Assembly: GCF_001431595.1 (NCBI RefSeq)
Contig: NZ_LDJO01000014.1
Coordinates: forward strand, 62,001-126,000
Direction: 5' to 3'
Length of the DNA: 64,000 nt
From: Stenotrophomonas acidaminiphila
GTDB taxonomy: Bacteria; Pseudomonadota; Gammaproteobacteria; Xanthomonadales; Xanthomonadaceae
Positions 31,201 through 39,992 of the stretch are shown here, piece by piece. The notes beneath the pieces were generated by a model. That model did not search any database, was not told the DNA's origin, and worked only from the letters and a program-made list of their open reading frames with translations. The translations under genes and the position numbers were made by a program. Positions within the stretch are counted from its first letter, which is position 1, and each line of letters opens with the position of its first letter.

Positions 31201-31374
31201 GGCACCATCGGCATCGTGGTGATCTTCGGCGTCGCCGTCTCCACCTTCCTGTCGCTGTTCGTGGTGCCGGCGTTCTACGCGCTGCTGGCACCCTACACCC
31301 AGTCGCCGGAAACGGTGGCCAACGAGCTGGCCAGGCAGGAACGCGACACGCCATCGGTGGGCGGGCATGCGTGA
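28249..31374 (+). CDS. RND family efflux pump permease (HAE1 type)
   Basis: A 1041-residue inner-membrane proton-driven pump with 12 predicted membrane helices and two large periplasmic loops, the standard RND length and layout. The N-terminal LSDLSIKRPVLAVVMSLLLVVLG is helix 1. The proton-relay aspartates are the DD pair in CIGLVVDDAIVVVENVQRR (helix 4), and GLAAKNGILIVEFANQLRDEG supplies the helix 10 lysine. It is most like the MexF/MdtB/VexF-type pumps that use a single adaptor. Translation is coupled to the adaptor gene. Substrates cannot be told from sequence, and no dedicated regulator is adjacent. Confidence 0.94.
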   Translation: MKLSDLSIKRPVLAVVMSLLLVVLGLMSFNRLTLRELPAIDPPIVSVSVDYTGASAAVIESRITQVLEDALAGIEGIDTINARSTNGRASVSIEFTANRDIEAAANDVRDAVSRVADRMPEEARPPEIAKVESDADPIIWFNMSSSTMDTLELSDYAERYVVDRFTSIDGVAQVRIGGRQRYAMRIWLDRDQLAARGLTVGEVEAALRSENVELPAGRIESTDRDFTLRVERSYVAPADFASIPLGKGSDGYVVRLGDVAKVELASAERRAYYRSNGEPGIGMGIVKTSTANALDVARATRAEAERIARTLPAGTRIFVAFDNTTFIEAAVERVYATLVEAMLLVLVVIWLFLGSLRAALIPAVTVPVCLVAAFIALFAFGFSINLFTLLALVLCIGLVVDDAIVVVENVQRRIDLGEPPLVAARRGTTQVAFAVIATTAVLVAVFLPVGFLEGNTGRLFRELAVALAAAVALSAFVALTLTPMMASKLLRPHSERRPSRINRFVDRQLARVAAAYGRVLDRHVQRSWVFGLVMLAALGASWGLFRLLPSELAPAEDRGSFQIIIDGPEGAGFDYTVGQVQQVERIVDRFVGPEEPIVRANPRVPGGWGNSEEMHTGRISVFLQPWRQREEATADVAGALQKELDGLSGVRVRTQVGGGLVRSFGQPFQVVLGGPEYAEIAQWRDRLLARMADYPGLVGADSDYKETRPQMRVNIDRQRAADLGVSVTDIGRALETMMGSRRVTTFVDNGEEYDVLVQAGREGRASPADLAAIQVRARSGELVPLSNLVSLSEVAEAGTLNRFNRLRSITISASVAPGHTLGETIAWVQQVAREELPEYAQIDWKGESREYQSAGGAVLLTFAMALLVVYLVLAAQFESFIHPLVIMLTVPLGVLGAFIGLYVSGGTLNLFSQIGIVMLVGLAAKNGILIVEFANQLRDEGRNVHQAIVEASTVRLRPILMTSIATVVGAVPLVLAGGPGSASRGTIGIVVIFGVAVSTFLSLFVVPAFYALLAPYTQSPETVANELARQERDTPSVGGHA

Positions 31375-31903
31375 GCCGCCCGCCATCGGCGCGGTACGGC
31401 TGCGCCACTGGCGGGCGGACGACCTGGAGTCGCTGCTGCGGCATGCCGATGATGCGGCGGTGTCGCGCGGGCTGGGCACGCGCTTCCCCTATCCCTACAC
31501 CCGTGCCGACGGCGAAGCGTTCCTGTCCGGGCAGGTGCTGGACCTGTCCGGGCCGGTGTTCGCGCTGGAGATCGACGGTGAGGCCTGCGGCGGCATCGGC
31601 GTGCAGCAGGGCAGCGGCGAGCGCCGGCATGGCGCGACCTTGGGCTACTGGCTGGGGCGGCGCCACTGGGGGCAGGGCATCATGACCACGGTCGTGGACG
31701 GTTTCGCGCCGTGGGTGATGGACGAACTGGGCCTGTACCGGCTGGCGGCACAGGTCATGGCCGGCAATCCCGCCTCGGCGCGGGTGCTGCTCAAGACCGG
31801 TTTCATCGAGGAAGGCCTGGAGCGCCAGGCCGTGTTCAAGGATGGCGTACTGCACGACATGCACTGCTTCGCCCGCTTGCGGGCGTGGCCGCCGGGGTCG
31901 TGA
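31367..31903 (+). CDS. GNAT family N-acetyltransferase
   Basis: A 178-residue acetyltransferase of the RimJ/RimL (Acetyltransf_3) type. VRLRHWRADDLESLL opens the domain, YWLGRRHWGQGIMTTVV carries the acetyl-CoA loop (here GQGIMT), and GNPASARVLLKTGFIEEGLER forms the last helix-strand. It overlaps the RND pump gene by eight bases, so it is probably translated from the same transcript. That link may reflect a resistance function by acetylation plus export, but this is only suggested by position. Confidence 0.86.
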   Translation: MREPPAIGAVRLRHWRADDLESLLRHADDAAVSRGLGTRFPYPYTRADGEAFLSGQVLDLSGPVFALEIDGEACGGIGVQQGSGERRHGATLGYWLGRRHWGQGIMTTVVDGFAPWVMDELGLYRLAAQVMAGNPASARVLLKTGFIEEGLERQAVFKDGVLHDMHCFARLRAWPPGS

Positions 31904-31991
31904 CCGCCCTGCACAGGGCCCTGCAATCGTGGAAGAATCGCCGGTTCCTGAAGCCGGCACCCGCCTACCTTCAGCCATCCGGGGAGATCGT

Positions 31992-33494
31992 GTGGAATCC
32001 ATCGTCGAATATGTAAATGGCATCATCTGGAGCAATGCGCTGATCTTCATGTGCCTGGGCGCAGGGCTGTGGTTCACCCTGCGCACCCGCTTCATGCAGA
32101 TCCGCGGCTTTGCGGAGATGTGCCGGCTCACCGTGCGCGGGCAGAAGTCCGATGCCGGTGTCTCCTCGTTCCAGGCGCTGGCCATGTCGATGGCCGGGCG
32201 CATGGGCATCGGCAACATCGCCGGCGTGGCCACCGCCATCGCCTACGGCGGCCCGGGCGCGATCTTCTGGATGTGGGTGATGGGCTTCCTCGGCGCCTCC
32301 ACCTCCTACGTCGAGTCGACCCTGGCGCAGATCTACAAGACCAAGGATGCGGAAGGCCGCTACCGCGGCGGCCCGGCGTACTACATCGAGAAGGCGATGG
32401 GCCTGAAGTGGTACGCGGCGGCCTTCGCCGTGGCCACGGTGATCGCCGCCGGCTTCCTGCTGCCGGGCGTGCAGGCCAATGCCATCGCCGACAGCGCGGT
32501 CAACGTGCTGTGCACCGGCGCCGATGCCTGCGCTTCGCTGGGCGGCGCCGCCAGCATGAAGCTGTGGATCGGCATCGCGGTCGCGGCGCTGCTGGGCGTG
32601 ATCATCTTCGGCGGGGTCAAGCGCATCGCCAGCTTCGCCGAAGTGATCGTGCCGTTCATGGCGCTGGGCTTCATCCTGATGGCCGTCGTGGTGATGATGC
32701 TCAACGCCGGCAAGGTGCCGGCGATGTTCGCCGACATCTTCTCCAGCGCCTTCGGCGCGCATGCGGCCTTTGGCGGCATCATCGGCCAGGCCATCGCCTG
32801 GGGCGTGAAGCGCGGCATCTATGCCAACGAGGCCGGCCAGGGTACCGGCCCGCACGCGGCCGCCGCGGCCGAGGTTTCGCACCCGGCCAAGCAGGGCTAC
32901 GTGCAGGCGTTCGCCATCTACTTCGACACCATGCTGGTGTGCACCTCCACCGCCTTCCTGCTGCTGTCCACCGGCATGTACAACGTGTTCCGCGAGGTCA
33001 CCGAAGGCGGCGTGCAGAAGCTGGAGGCGATCGTGAGCGGCGTGCCCGGCGTGGCGCCCTCTGAGGGCGCGCTGTTCACCCAGGCCGCGGTCGAGTCGGT
33101 GCTGCCGGGCTGGGGCGCGGGCTTCGTGGCGCTGGCGCTGTTCTTCTTCGCCTTCACCACCATCATGGCCTACTACTACATGGCCGAGACCAACCTGACC
33201 TACCTGGCCGGCAGCAACCGCACGCATCCTGCGGCGACGCTGTTGCTGCGACTGGGCATCATGGGCATGGTGGTGTTCGGCGCCTTCCACAACGCCAAGA
33301 TGGCGTGGGCGCTGGGCGACATCGGCGTCGGCCTGATGGCCTGGCTCAACGTGATCGCCATCCTGATCCTGCAGAAGCCGGCGATGCTGGCGCTGTCCGA
33401 CTACGAGCGGCAGAAGAAGCTGGGCCTGGACCCGACGTTCGACCCGGATGCGCTGGGCATCCGCAACGCCGATTTCTGGCGCGGCAACAAGTAA
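31992..33494 (+). CDS. Alanine/glycine:cation symporter (AGCS) family protein
   Basis: A 500-residue, roughly 11-helix inner-membrane sodium-coupled amino acid carrier. Family marks are FQALAMSMAGRMGIGNIAGVA near residue 60, GPGAIFWMWVMGFLGAST, YRGGPAYYIEKAMGLKW and ANEAGQGTGPHAAAAAEV. The start is a GTG at 31992 with GGGGAG seven bases upstream; an open frame further upstream has no membrane protein features. AGCS carriers usually take up alanine or glycine. The TrmH-type gene follows after 15 bases and may be co-transcribed. Confidence 0.92.
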   Translation: MESIVEYVNGIIWSNALIFMCLGAGLWFTLRTRFMQIRGFAEMCRLTVRGQKSDAGVSSFQALAMSMAGRMGIGNIAGVATAIAYGGPGAIFWMWVMGFLGASTSYVESTLAQIYKTKDAEGRYRGGPAYYIEKAMGLKWYAAAFAVATVIAAGFLLPGVQANAIADSAVNVLCTGADACASLGGAASMKLWIGIAVAALLGVIIFGGVKRIASFAEVIVPFMALGFILMAVVVMMLNAGKVPAMFADIFSSAFGAHAAFGGIIGQAIAWGVKRGIYANEAGQGTGPHAAAAAEVSHPAKQGYVQAFAIYFDTMLVCTSTAFLLLSTGMYNVFREVTEGGVQKLEAIVSGVPGVAPSEGALFTQAAVESVLPGWGAGFVALALFFFAFTTIMAYYYMAETNLTYLAGSNRTHPAATLLLRLGIMGMVVFGAFHNAKMAWALGDIGVGLMAWLNVIAILILQKPAMLALSDYERQKKLGLDPTFDPDALGIRNADFWRGNK

Positions 33495-33509
33495 GCGAGT
33501 GCAACGGCA

Positions 33510-34349
33510 GTGAACAGCCCCTGGAACAACCGTCGTCCCTCCGCGCGCCCGCCGCGCGCCACGCCGCTGCCGCCTTCGGGCGCGCGCGGCGATGGCTCCG
33601 GTCCGGTGCGTGGCAACGACGAACTGCGCCTGTATGGCGTCAACGCGGTGCTGGCGATGCATGCGCGCCGCCCTCAGGCATTGCGCAAGCTGTACCTGGC
33701 CGAGGCGCTGATCCCGCGCCTGCAGCCGTTGCTCAAGTGGTGCGTGGGCAACCGCGTCGGCTACCGCGTGGTGGGCGAGGGCGACCTCAACAAGCTCGCC
33801 GCCACCACCCACCACGAAGGCGTGGTGGCCGACGTGCTGCGTGCCGAGCCGCAGCCGCTGGCCGCCTGGCTGGCGGCGCTGGATGACGGCCCGGTGCTGG
33901 CGCTGTGGCTGGACGGCGTGGGCAACCCGCACAACTTCGGCGCGATCCTGCGCTCGGCCGCGCATTTCGGTGCGGCCGGCATCCTGTTGCCGGCCGAATC
34001 GACGCTGAGCCTGTCCGGGGCTGCCGCCCGTGTCGCCGAGGGCGGTGCCGAAGCGGTGCCGCTGGTGCGTCTGCCGGCACTGCCGCAGGCGCTGTCGCAG
34101 CTGCGCGATGCCGGCTTCGCGCTGGCCGCGACGCTGGTGGAGGGCGGGCAGGACCTGTTCGCCACGCCGTTGCCGCCGCGCATGGTCTACGTGATGGGCG
34201 CCGAGGGCGAGGGCATGGACCGCGGCTTCGCGCAGAGCTGCGACCTGCGCCTGTCCATTCCCGGCACCGGCGCGGTGGAAAGCCTCAACGTCGCCGCGGC
34301 CACCGCGGTGTTCCTGGCCGGCTGGCGCAGCCGCCAGGCGAGGGGCTGA
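33510..34349 (+). CDS. TrmH/SpoU family RNA methyltransferase
   Basis: A 279-residue AdoMet-dependent 2'-O-ribose RNA methyltransferase with the trefoil-knot fold. An N-terminal Pro/Arg-rich tail (about 35 residues) precedes the substrate-binding domain (ELRLYGVNAVLAMHARRP). The three SPOUT motifs are then present: DGVGNPHNFGAILRSA, VYVMGAEGEGM and LSIPGTGAVESLNVAAA. RlmB, TrmH and related enzymes share this plan; which tRNA or rRNA site is modified cannot be decided. The start is GTG at 33510, 15 bases after the symporter stop. Confidence 0.9.
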   Translation: MNSPWNNRRPSARPPRATPLPPSGARGDGSGPVRGNDELRLYGVNAVLAMHARRPQALRKLYLAEALIPRLQPLLKWCVGNRVGYRVVGEGDLNKLAATTHHEGVVADVLRAEPQPLAAWLAALDDGPVLALWLDGVGNPHNFGAILRSAAHFGAAGILLPAESTLSLSGAAARVAEGGAEAVPLVRLPALPQALSQLRDAGFALAATLVEGGQDLFATPLPPRMVYVMGAEGEGMDRGFAQSCDLRLSIPGTGAVESLNVAAATAVFLAGWRSRQARG

Positions 34350-34424
34350 GGCGCGCGGCCACGCCGCCGCTGCATCCCCCGGCCTGCCGCAGCGGGGCGC
34401 CGCGGCGCTGGACGAACCCGGTGA

Positions 34425-36062
34425 CTAGCCGCGGTAGCCGTTGCTGATCGGATAGCGCCGCTCGCGGCCGAATGCGCGGCGCGAGATCTTCGGGCCGGGC
34501 GCGGCCTGGTGCCGCTTCCATTCGCTGGTGCGTACCAGCCGCAGTACCCGGTCCACCACCTCCGGCGCATAGCCGGCGCCGACGATGTCCTCGCGCGACT
34601 GCTCCTGGTCGATGTACCGGTACAGGATGCCGTCGAGCACGTCGTAGGCCGGCAGCGAATCCTGGTCGGTCTGGTTCTCGCGCAGTTCGGCCGAGGGTGC
34701 GCGGGCGATCACCGCCGGCGGGATCACCGGTGCGCCGCCGACGGTGTTGCGCCACTTCGACAGGCCGTAGACCTCGGTCTTGTACAGGTCCTTCAGCGGC
34801 GCATAGCCACCGCACATGTCGCCGTAGATGGTGGCGTAGCCGACCGCGTACTCGCTCTTGTTGCCGGTGGTCAGCAGCAGCCCGCCGAACTTGTTGGACA
34901 GCGCCATCATGATCACGCCCCGGCTGCGCGACTGCAGGTTCTCCTCGGTCACGTCGGCGGCCTGGCCCTGGAACAGGGTCGACAGCGACTGCATCAGGCC
35001 CTGGAAGGCGGGCTCGATCGGCACCGACTCCAGCTTCACCCCGAGCGCGCGGCACTGCTCGGCGGCCAGCTCGTTGGACAGGTCGGCCGTATAGCGCGAC
35101 GGCAGTGCCACCGCGGTGACGTTGTCCGCGCCCAGCGCATCGACCGCCAGCGCCAGCACCAGCGCCGAATCGATGCCGCCGGACAGGCCCAGCCAGACCT
35201 TGCCGAAGCCGTTCTTGCGGCAGTAGTCCTGGATCCCGCGGGTAATGGCGCGCCAGGCCAGCGCGTCCATGCTCTCGTCGCCGTCGTCGATCCAGCGCAT
35301 CGGCACGAACGAGCGCGTATCGGCGTCGTAGTCGACCACCAGCATTTCCTCGGCGAAGGCCAGCGCCGCCGGGTGTACCGTACCGCTGCCGTCGGCCACG
35401 ACCGAGGCGCCGTCGAACACCAGTGCGTCCTGGCCGCCGACGAGGTTGACGTAGGCGATGGCGGCGCCGCTGTCGCGGCTGCGTTCGGCCAGCAGCGCGT
35501 CGCGCTGGGCATGCTTGCCGCGCTCGTAGGGCGAGGCATTGGCCACCAGCACCAGTTCGGCGCCTTCGGCCACGGTGGCGGCCAGCGGCTCGGCGAACCA
35601 CAGGTCCTCGCAGACCAGCAGTCCCAGCTTGATTCCGCCGACCTCGAACACGCAGTTGCCGCCATCCGGGTCGACGTCGAAGTAGCGGCGCTCGTCGAAC
35701 ACCGCGTAGTTGGGCAGTTCGCGCTTGCGGTAGGTGGCGGCAACGGCGCCGTCGCGCAATACGCTGGCGGCGTTGTACACCACCGCGCCGGCACTCTGCG
35801 GCCAGCCCAGCACCGCGACGATGCCCTGGACCTGCGACGCGATGCGGGCGACCGCCTGCTCGCACTCGCGCAGGAACGCGGGGCGCAGCAGCAGGTCTTC
35901 CGGCGGGTAGCCGCTGACCGCCAGTTCGGGGAACAGCACCACGTCGGCGCCGTACTCGTCGCGGGCGATCTGCGCCAGTTCGATGATGCGCGCGCTGTTG
36001 CCGGCCACGTCGCCGACCGGGAAGTCGTACTGCGCCAGGGCGATGCGGAGGGATCGGGACAT
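34425..36062 (-). CDS. nadE: Glutamine-dependent NAD+ synthetase
   Basis: Last step of NAD biosynthesis, amidation of nicotinate adenine dinucleotide. The 545-residue protein has an N-terminal nitrilase-type glutaminase domain, with the Glu-Lys-Cys triad in VLFPELAVSGYP, YRKRELPNYAVFDE and LLVCEDLWF. The C-terminal ATP pyrophosphatase domain has GLSGGIDSALVLALAVDALG and TTGNKSEYAVGY. The ATG at 36062 gives MSRSLRIALAQYDF; an in-frame ATG 11 codons upstream is less likely. It converges with the TrmH-type gene. Confidence 0.94.
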   Translation of the reverse strand: MSRSLRIALAQYDFPVGDVAGNSARIIELAQIARDEYGADVVLFPELAVSGYPPEDLLLRPAFLRECEQAVARIASQVQGIVAVLGWPQSAGAVVYNAASVLRDGAVAATYRKRELPNYAVFDERRYFDVDPDGGNCVFEVGGIKLGLLVCEDLWFAEPLAATVAEGAELVLVANASPYERGKHAQRDALLAERSRDSGAAIAYVNLVGGQDALVFDGASVVADGSGTVHPAALAFAEEMLVVDYDADTRSFVPMRWIDDGDESMDALAWRAITRGIQDYCRKNGFGKVWLGLSGGIDSALVLALAVDALGADNVTAVALPSRYTADLSNELAAEQCRALGVKLESVPIEPAFQGLMQSLSTLFQGQAADVTEENLQSRSRGVIMMALSNKFGGLLLTTGNKSEYAVGYATIYGDMCGGYAPLKDLYKTEVYGLSKWRNTVGGAPVIPPAVIARAPSAELRENQTDQDSLPAYDVLDGILYRYIDQEQSREDIVGAGYAPEVVDRVLRLVRTSEWKRHQAAPGPKISRRAFGRERRYPISNGYRG

Positions 36063-36181
36063 GATGTCGGCTGCCTTGTCGTTGCAGGCGTCCACGACGG
36101 ACGCGGGGGTGGGACGATGCCGGCATTATCCCAGATGTGCCGTTGACGCCAGCTGATGCCGGCGATGCCCGTATGCGACAA

Positions 36182-36201
36182 CGCCCCCGGCGACGGGGGC
36201 G
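36182..36201 (-). terminator. Hairpin downstream of the M28 peptidase gene
   Basis: An 8-bp perfect stem (CGCCCCCG / CGGGGGCG) with a GCGA tetraloop, 47 bases beyond the peptidase stop on the minus strand. It is followed by TTGT only, so it is a moderate terminator. Confidence 0.5.
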
Positions 36202-36248
36202 CTGCTGCGTTGCCACGCCCGCGCCCGCTGCCGGGCGCGTGTCGCGGC

Positions 36249-37664
36249 TCATTCCTTGGGCGGCACCACGTCCCTGGCTTCGCTGCCGAAGCTGCCCTCG
36301 GACTCGGCGGCCAGGTAGGCGAACACGGTATAGGCGGCCACGTTCTGCGCCAGCGCCTTCGGGTCGATCTTGTCCAGGGTGTCGTCGGCGGTGTGGTGCA
36401 GGTCGAAGTAGTCGGTTCCATCCTGGGCCAGCCACGCCCACGCACCGCCCTTGGCCGCCAGCGGGCCCACGTCCGGGCCGGGGCCGCCCTGGTCCGGGCG
36501 GTACTCGATGCCCAGTGGCGCCAATACCCGGGCGATCTGCGCGGTGGCCTCGCGCGATCCGGCGGGGTTGCCCGAGCCGGTGTTGAAGGCGTAGATGCGG
36601 CCGGCACCGAAGTCGCTCTCGGCGGCGATGTGCTGCAGCGGGATTTCCTTGGCCTTCACGCGTGCGGCGGCATAGGCGAATCCGCCATGCAGGCCCTGTT
36701 CCTCGTTGGCGAAGGCAATCACCCGGATGCTGCGCCTGGGCGCCTGCCTGAGCTGGCCGATCAGGTGGCCGGCGGCCATGCCGATGCCGATGCCGGCGCC
36801 GTCGTCGACCGCACCGGTGCCCAGGTCCCAGGAGTCGAGGTGGCCGCCGATCACCACCACTTCCTTCGGCAGCTCGCGGCCGGTGATTTCGCCGATCACG
36901 TTCTGCGAGGTGTAGCTGCCGTCCCAGCCGCAGTCCAGGGTCATGCGGATCCGGGTCGGGCCGCGCGCGACCAGCCGCGCCAGCTGCTCCGCGTCGGGCA
37001 CCGACAGCGCTGCCGACGGCACCGGGGTCAGGCCCTCGTCGAACCGGGTGATGCCGGTATGCGGCACACGGTGCGAATCGGTGCCGGCCGAGCGCATGAT
37101 GTAGCCCAGCGCGCCCTTGCGGATCGCCTCGGAGGGGCCGCGGCTGCGCACCGTGCCGCCGATGCCGTAGTCCTCGCCGCTGCGGCTGCGGGTCATCTGG
37201 TAGTCGATGAAGGCGATCTTGCCGGCCAGCGACCCTGCCGGTGCCGCCTTCAGCGCATCCAGGCTTTCGAAGCGCACCACCTCGCCCTCGGCGGTACCGG
37301 CCGGGCTGCCGCCCAGGGCGGTGATCGCCAGCGGCTGCGCATGCGCGCCCAGCACCTGCGCCTGCTCGCTGCGGCGCTCCCACTTGGGGAAGGTGACCGG
37401 TTCGGTCCATACCCTGTCGAAGCCCAGCGCCCTGAACTTCGCCTTGGCCCATTCCACCGCGCGTGCATCGGCTTCGCTGCCGGCCAGGCGCGGGCCGACT
37501 TCGGTGGTCAGCGATTCGACCACCTTCCAGCCGGTATCGTCGGCCAGCGCCTGCTCGCGCAGTTCCGCGGCCCTGGCTAGGGCCTGCTCGGGAATGCGGG
37601 TGGGGGCGGCCTGTACGCTGGCACAGGCGAGCACGGCGGCGATGGCGAAGGTGAGGCGGCGCAT
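36249..37664 (-). CDS. Secreted M28 family metallopeptidase
   Basis: A 471-residue zinc aminopeptidase or carboxypeptidase-Q-like enzyme. It has an N-terminal signal peptide (MRRLTFAIAAVLACASVQA), a PA-like insert in the first half, and the di-zinc catalytic domain. Metal ligands are visible: His and Asp in GGHLDSWDLGTGAVDDGAG, the Glu pair in AFANEEQGLHGG, Asp in AAESDFGAG and His in FDLHHTADDTLDK. Export to the periplasm or medium is expected. The substrate is unknown. It is transcribed leftward and separated from mscL by a terminator. Confidence 0.92.
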   Translation of the reverse strand: MRRLTFAIAAVLACASVQAAPTRIPEQALARAAELREQALADDTGWKVVESLTTEVGPRLAGSEADARAVEWAKAKFRALGFDRVWTEPVTFPKWERRSEQAQVLGAHAQPLAITALGGSPAGTAEGEVVRFESLDALKAAPAGSLAGKIAFIDYQMTRSRSGEDYGIGGTVRSRGPSEAIRKGALGYIMRSAGTDSHRVPHTGITRFDEGLTPVPSAALSVPDAEQLARLVARGPTRIRMTLDCGWDGSYTSQNVIGEITGRELPKEVVVIGGHLDSWDLGTGAVDDGAGIGIGMAAGHLIGQLRQAPRRSIRVIAFANEEQGLHGGFAYAAARVKAKEIPLQHIAAESDFGAGRIYAFNTGSGNPAGSREATAQIARVLAPLGIEYRPDQGGPGPDVGPLAAKGGAWAWLAQDGTDYFDLHHTADDTLDKIDPKALAQNVAAYTVFAYLAAESEGSFGSEARDVVPPKE

Positions 37665-37725
37665 GGCGGGCTCCAGGTCGGGGGCGCACCGGTGCGTGCG
37701 CGGCGGCTGCGAGGGGTTCGCAGAC

Positions 37726-37756
37726 AAAGAAGCCGCGAGCATACGCCCGCGGCTTC
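37726..37756 (-). terminator. Intrinsic terminator of mscL
   Basis: A perfect 9-bp stem (GAAGCCGCG / CGCGGCTTC) with a 10-base loop, followed on the minus strand by TTTGTCTG. It lies 40 bases after the mscL stop. Confidence 0.65.
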
Positions 37757-37796
37757 CGGTGCAACCGTGCTGGAGGTCATCGCCCCGGCAGGCGCA

Positions 37797-38210
37797 TCAC
37801 TTCCTGAGGGTGTCGCGGATCTCGCGCAGCAGCAGCACTTCCTCGCTCGGCGCGGCCGGTGCGGCGGGCGCCTCTTGCTTCTTGCGCGACAGCCGGTTGA
37901 CCACCTTGACCACCATGAAGATGGCGAAGGCGACGATGACGAACTGCACCACGGTGTTGATGAAGTCGCCATAGCCGACCACCACCGCCGGGATCTCGGT
38001 GCCGTCGGCGGCTACCCGCGCCGGCGCCAGCGTCCAGGCCAGCTTGGAGAAATCGACATTGCCGATCATCCAGCCGATCGGCGGCATGATCACCTTGTCC
38101 ACCAGCGAGGTGACGATCTTGCCGAATGCGCCGCCGATCACGACACCGACCGCCAGGTCGATGACGTTGCCGCGCATCGCGAACTCCTTGAACTCACTGA
38201 TCATTCCCAC
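37797..38210 (-). CDS. mscL: Large-conductance mechanosensitive channel
   Basis: A 137-residue inner-membrane channel that opens under osmotic downshock. The N-terminal amphipathic helix [25 protein letters not shown] and TM1 match MscL closely. TM2 is [19 protein letters not shown], and the cytoplasmic helix ends in [12 protein letters not shown] Pro/Ala segment separates TM2 from that helix. The GTG at 38210 is chosen: AGGAG lies six bases before it, and the protein then lines up residue for residue with E. coli MscL (MGMISEF against MSIIKEF). Confidence 0.95.
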   Translation of the reverse strand: MGMISEFKEFAMRGNVIDLAVGVVIGGAFGKIVTSLVDKVIMPPIGWMIGNVDFSKLAWTLAPARVAADGTEIPAVVVGYGDFINTVVQFVIVAFAIFMVVKVVNRLSRKKQEAPAAPAAPSEEVLLLREIRDTLRK

Positions 38211-38265
38211 GGGTTTCTCCTGTAAAGCGTGAAGGGGGGGCAGGCACAGACTACCCCGACACCGG

Positions 38266-38973
<708 letters not shown>

Positions 38974-39113
38974 GGTCGGTCCGGAAACGGGGCTGGCCGC
39001 ATGATGCCGGACGTCGCCGTCGCGTTGGTAGTACCGGAGGCGATGCGGGCGGTGCAGCTGGAATGCCTGCACCTCGTGCGCGGGCGGTGGTCGCGGCCGG
39101 GCCGGATGCAACA

Positions 39114-39133
39114 CGCCCGGCAGGAGCCGGGCG
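39114..39133 (-). terminator. Hairpin downstream of the small membrane protein gene
   Basis: An 8-bp stem (CGCCCGGC / GCCGGGCG) with an AGGA loop, 33 bases past the stop codon on the minus strand. Only TGTTG follows. Confidence 0.4.
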
Positions 39134-39165
39134 CGGGTGTCCAAGCCTGGCGGGGACGCCCGGCG

Positions 39166-39447
39166 TCAGTGGGCGTGCGGCAGCGCCGGCTTGCGTACCA
39201 CGCGGTACTCGCCATCCATCACGTTGCCGGCGGCCTTGCCCACGGCACGCGCCTTGCGCGCGGCCAGCAGCTTCCAGGTCAGGCCGACCAGGATCATCGC
39301 CGCGCCGACGAACAGCCCGGCCACGACCAGTACCGCGAGGATCGCCAGGCCCAGCAGGCCCAGCGCGATCCGCAGCAACGGGTTGCGCGGCTTGCGCGGC
39401 GCGAACAGGTTGCGGAGGGTGGCGAACTGGAAATAACGGATCTGCAT
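39166..39447 (-). CDS. Small hypothetical membrane protein
   Basis: A 93-residue protein of unknown function. The N-terminal MQIRYFQFATLRNLFAPRKP is basic. Two closely spaced hydrophobic segments follow (IALGLLGLAILAVLVVAGLFVGAAMILVG region, residues about 26-57), then a basic C-terminal tail that ends ALPHAH. The ATG at 39447 follows an A/T-rich stretch; the longer open frame upstream has no membrane or coding features. It is transcribed away from the Rieske gene. No family is recognised. Confidence 0.65.
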   Translation of the reverse strand: MQIRYFQFATLRNLFAPRKPRNPLLRIALGLLGLAILAVLVVAGLFVGAAMILVGLTWKLLAARKARAVGKAAGNVMDGEYRVVRKPALPHAH

Positions 39448-39611
39448 GTCGGTGGTATGACGATTTGACTGGCCGAAGTATCGGTGGGGATGCGGGCCGA
39501 TGAGTGAATTTGTCGTTAAATTAAGGCGCGCATTCATGCTGTCCCCTGGCCGGGCGGGCCTGGTCGGCGTGCGACAATCGACGCAATTCCCTGCTGTCAT
39601 GCGGTCCCGCG

Positions 39612-39959
39612 ATGTCCATGTCCGTACCTTCCGCCGTCGAGCTGGCCCGGCTCGACGCCCTGTCCGATCCGGGGTTCCTCCTGGTGGAGGCGATGGTCGA
39701 GGGCGATGCAGAGCCGGTGATCCTGTACCGCGAAGGCGCCCAGGTACGGGCGTGGCTCAATGTCTGCCCGCATGCCGGCCGTCCCCTCGACTGGGCGCCG
39801 GGGCAGTTCCTGAAGAGCCGCGATGGCCACCTGGTCTGCGCGGCGCACGGCGCCGCGTTCGAGCTGCAGGGAGGCAACTGCGTGTCCGGGCCGTGCAAGG
39901 GCGACGCGCTGCGCGCGGTGCCGGTGCGGGTGGAGGACGGCAGGGTGCTGCTGGGCTGA
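39612..39959 (+). CDS. Small Rieske [2Fe-2S] protein
   Basis: A 115-residue single-domain Rieske protein. The cluster ligands are in CPHAGRPLD (Cys-X-His at residues about 52-54) and LVCAAHGAAFEL (Cys-X2-His). A third Cys pair in GNCVSGPCKG shows it is of the small-ferredoxin or NirD/assimilatory type and not of the membrane bc1 type, which has disulfide-linked loops. It may pass electrons to an oxygenase or reductase, but no partner gene is adjacent. An alternative ATG two codons downstream is possible. Confidence 0.88.
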   Translation: MSMSVPSAVELARLDALSDPGFLLVEAMVEGDAEPVILYREGAQVRAWLNVCPHAGRPLDWAPGQFLKSRDGHLVCAAHGAAFELQGGNCVSGPCKGDALRAVPVRVEDGRVLLG

Positions 39960-39992
39960 TCCCGCTGCCGCGCCACGCGTGCGGCGCGGCGC

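Noticed and set aside
28048..31479. A very long open frame (about 1140 codons) on the minus strand opposite the RND pump
   Set aside because: The + strand has a full RND permease with all family motifs. The antisense frame gives low-complexity His/Gln/Ala/Arg-rich sequence, the usual product of GC-rich codon usage.
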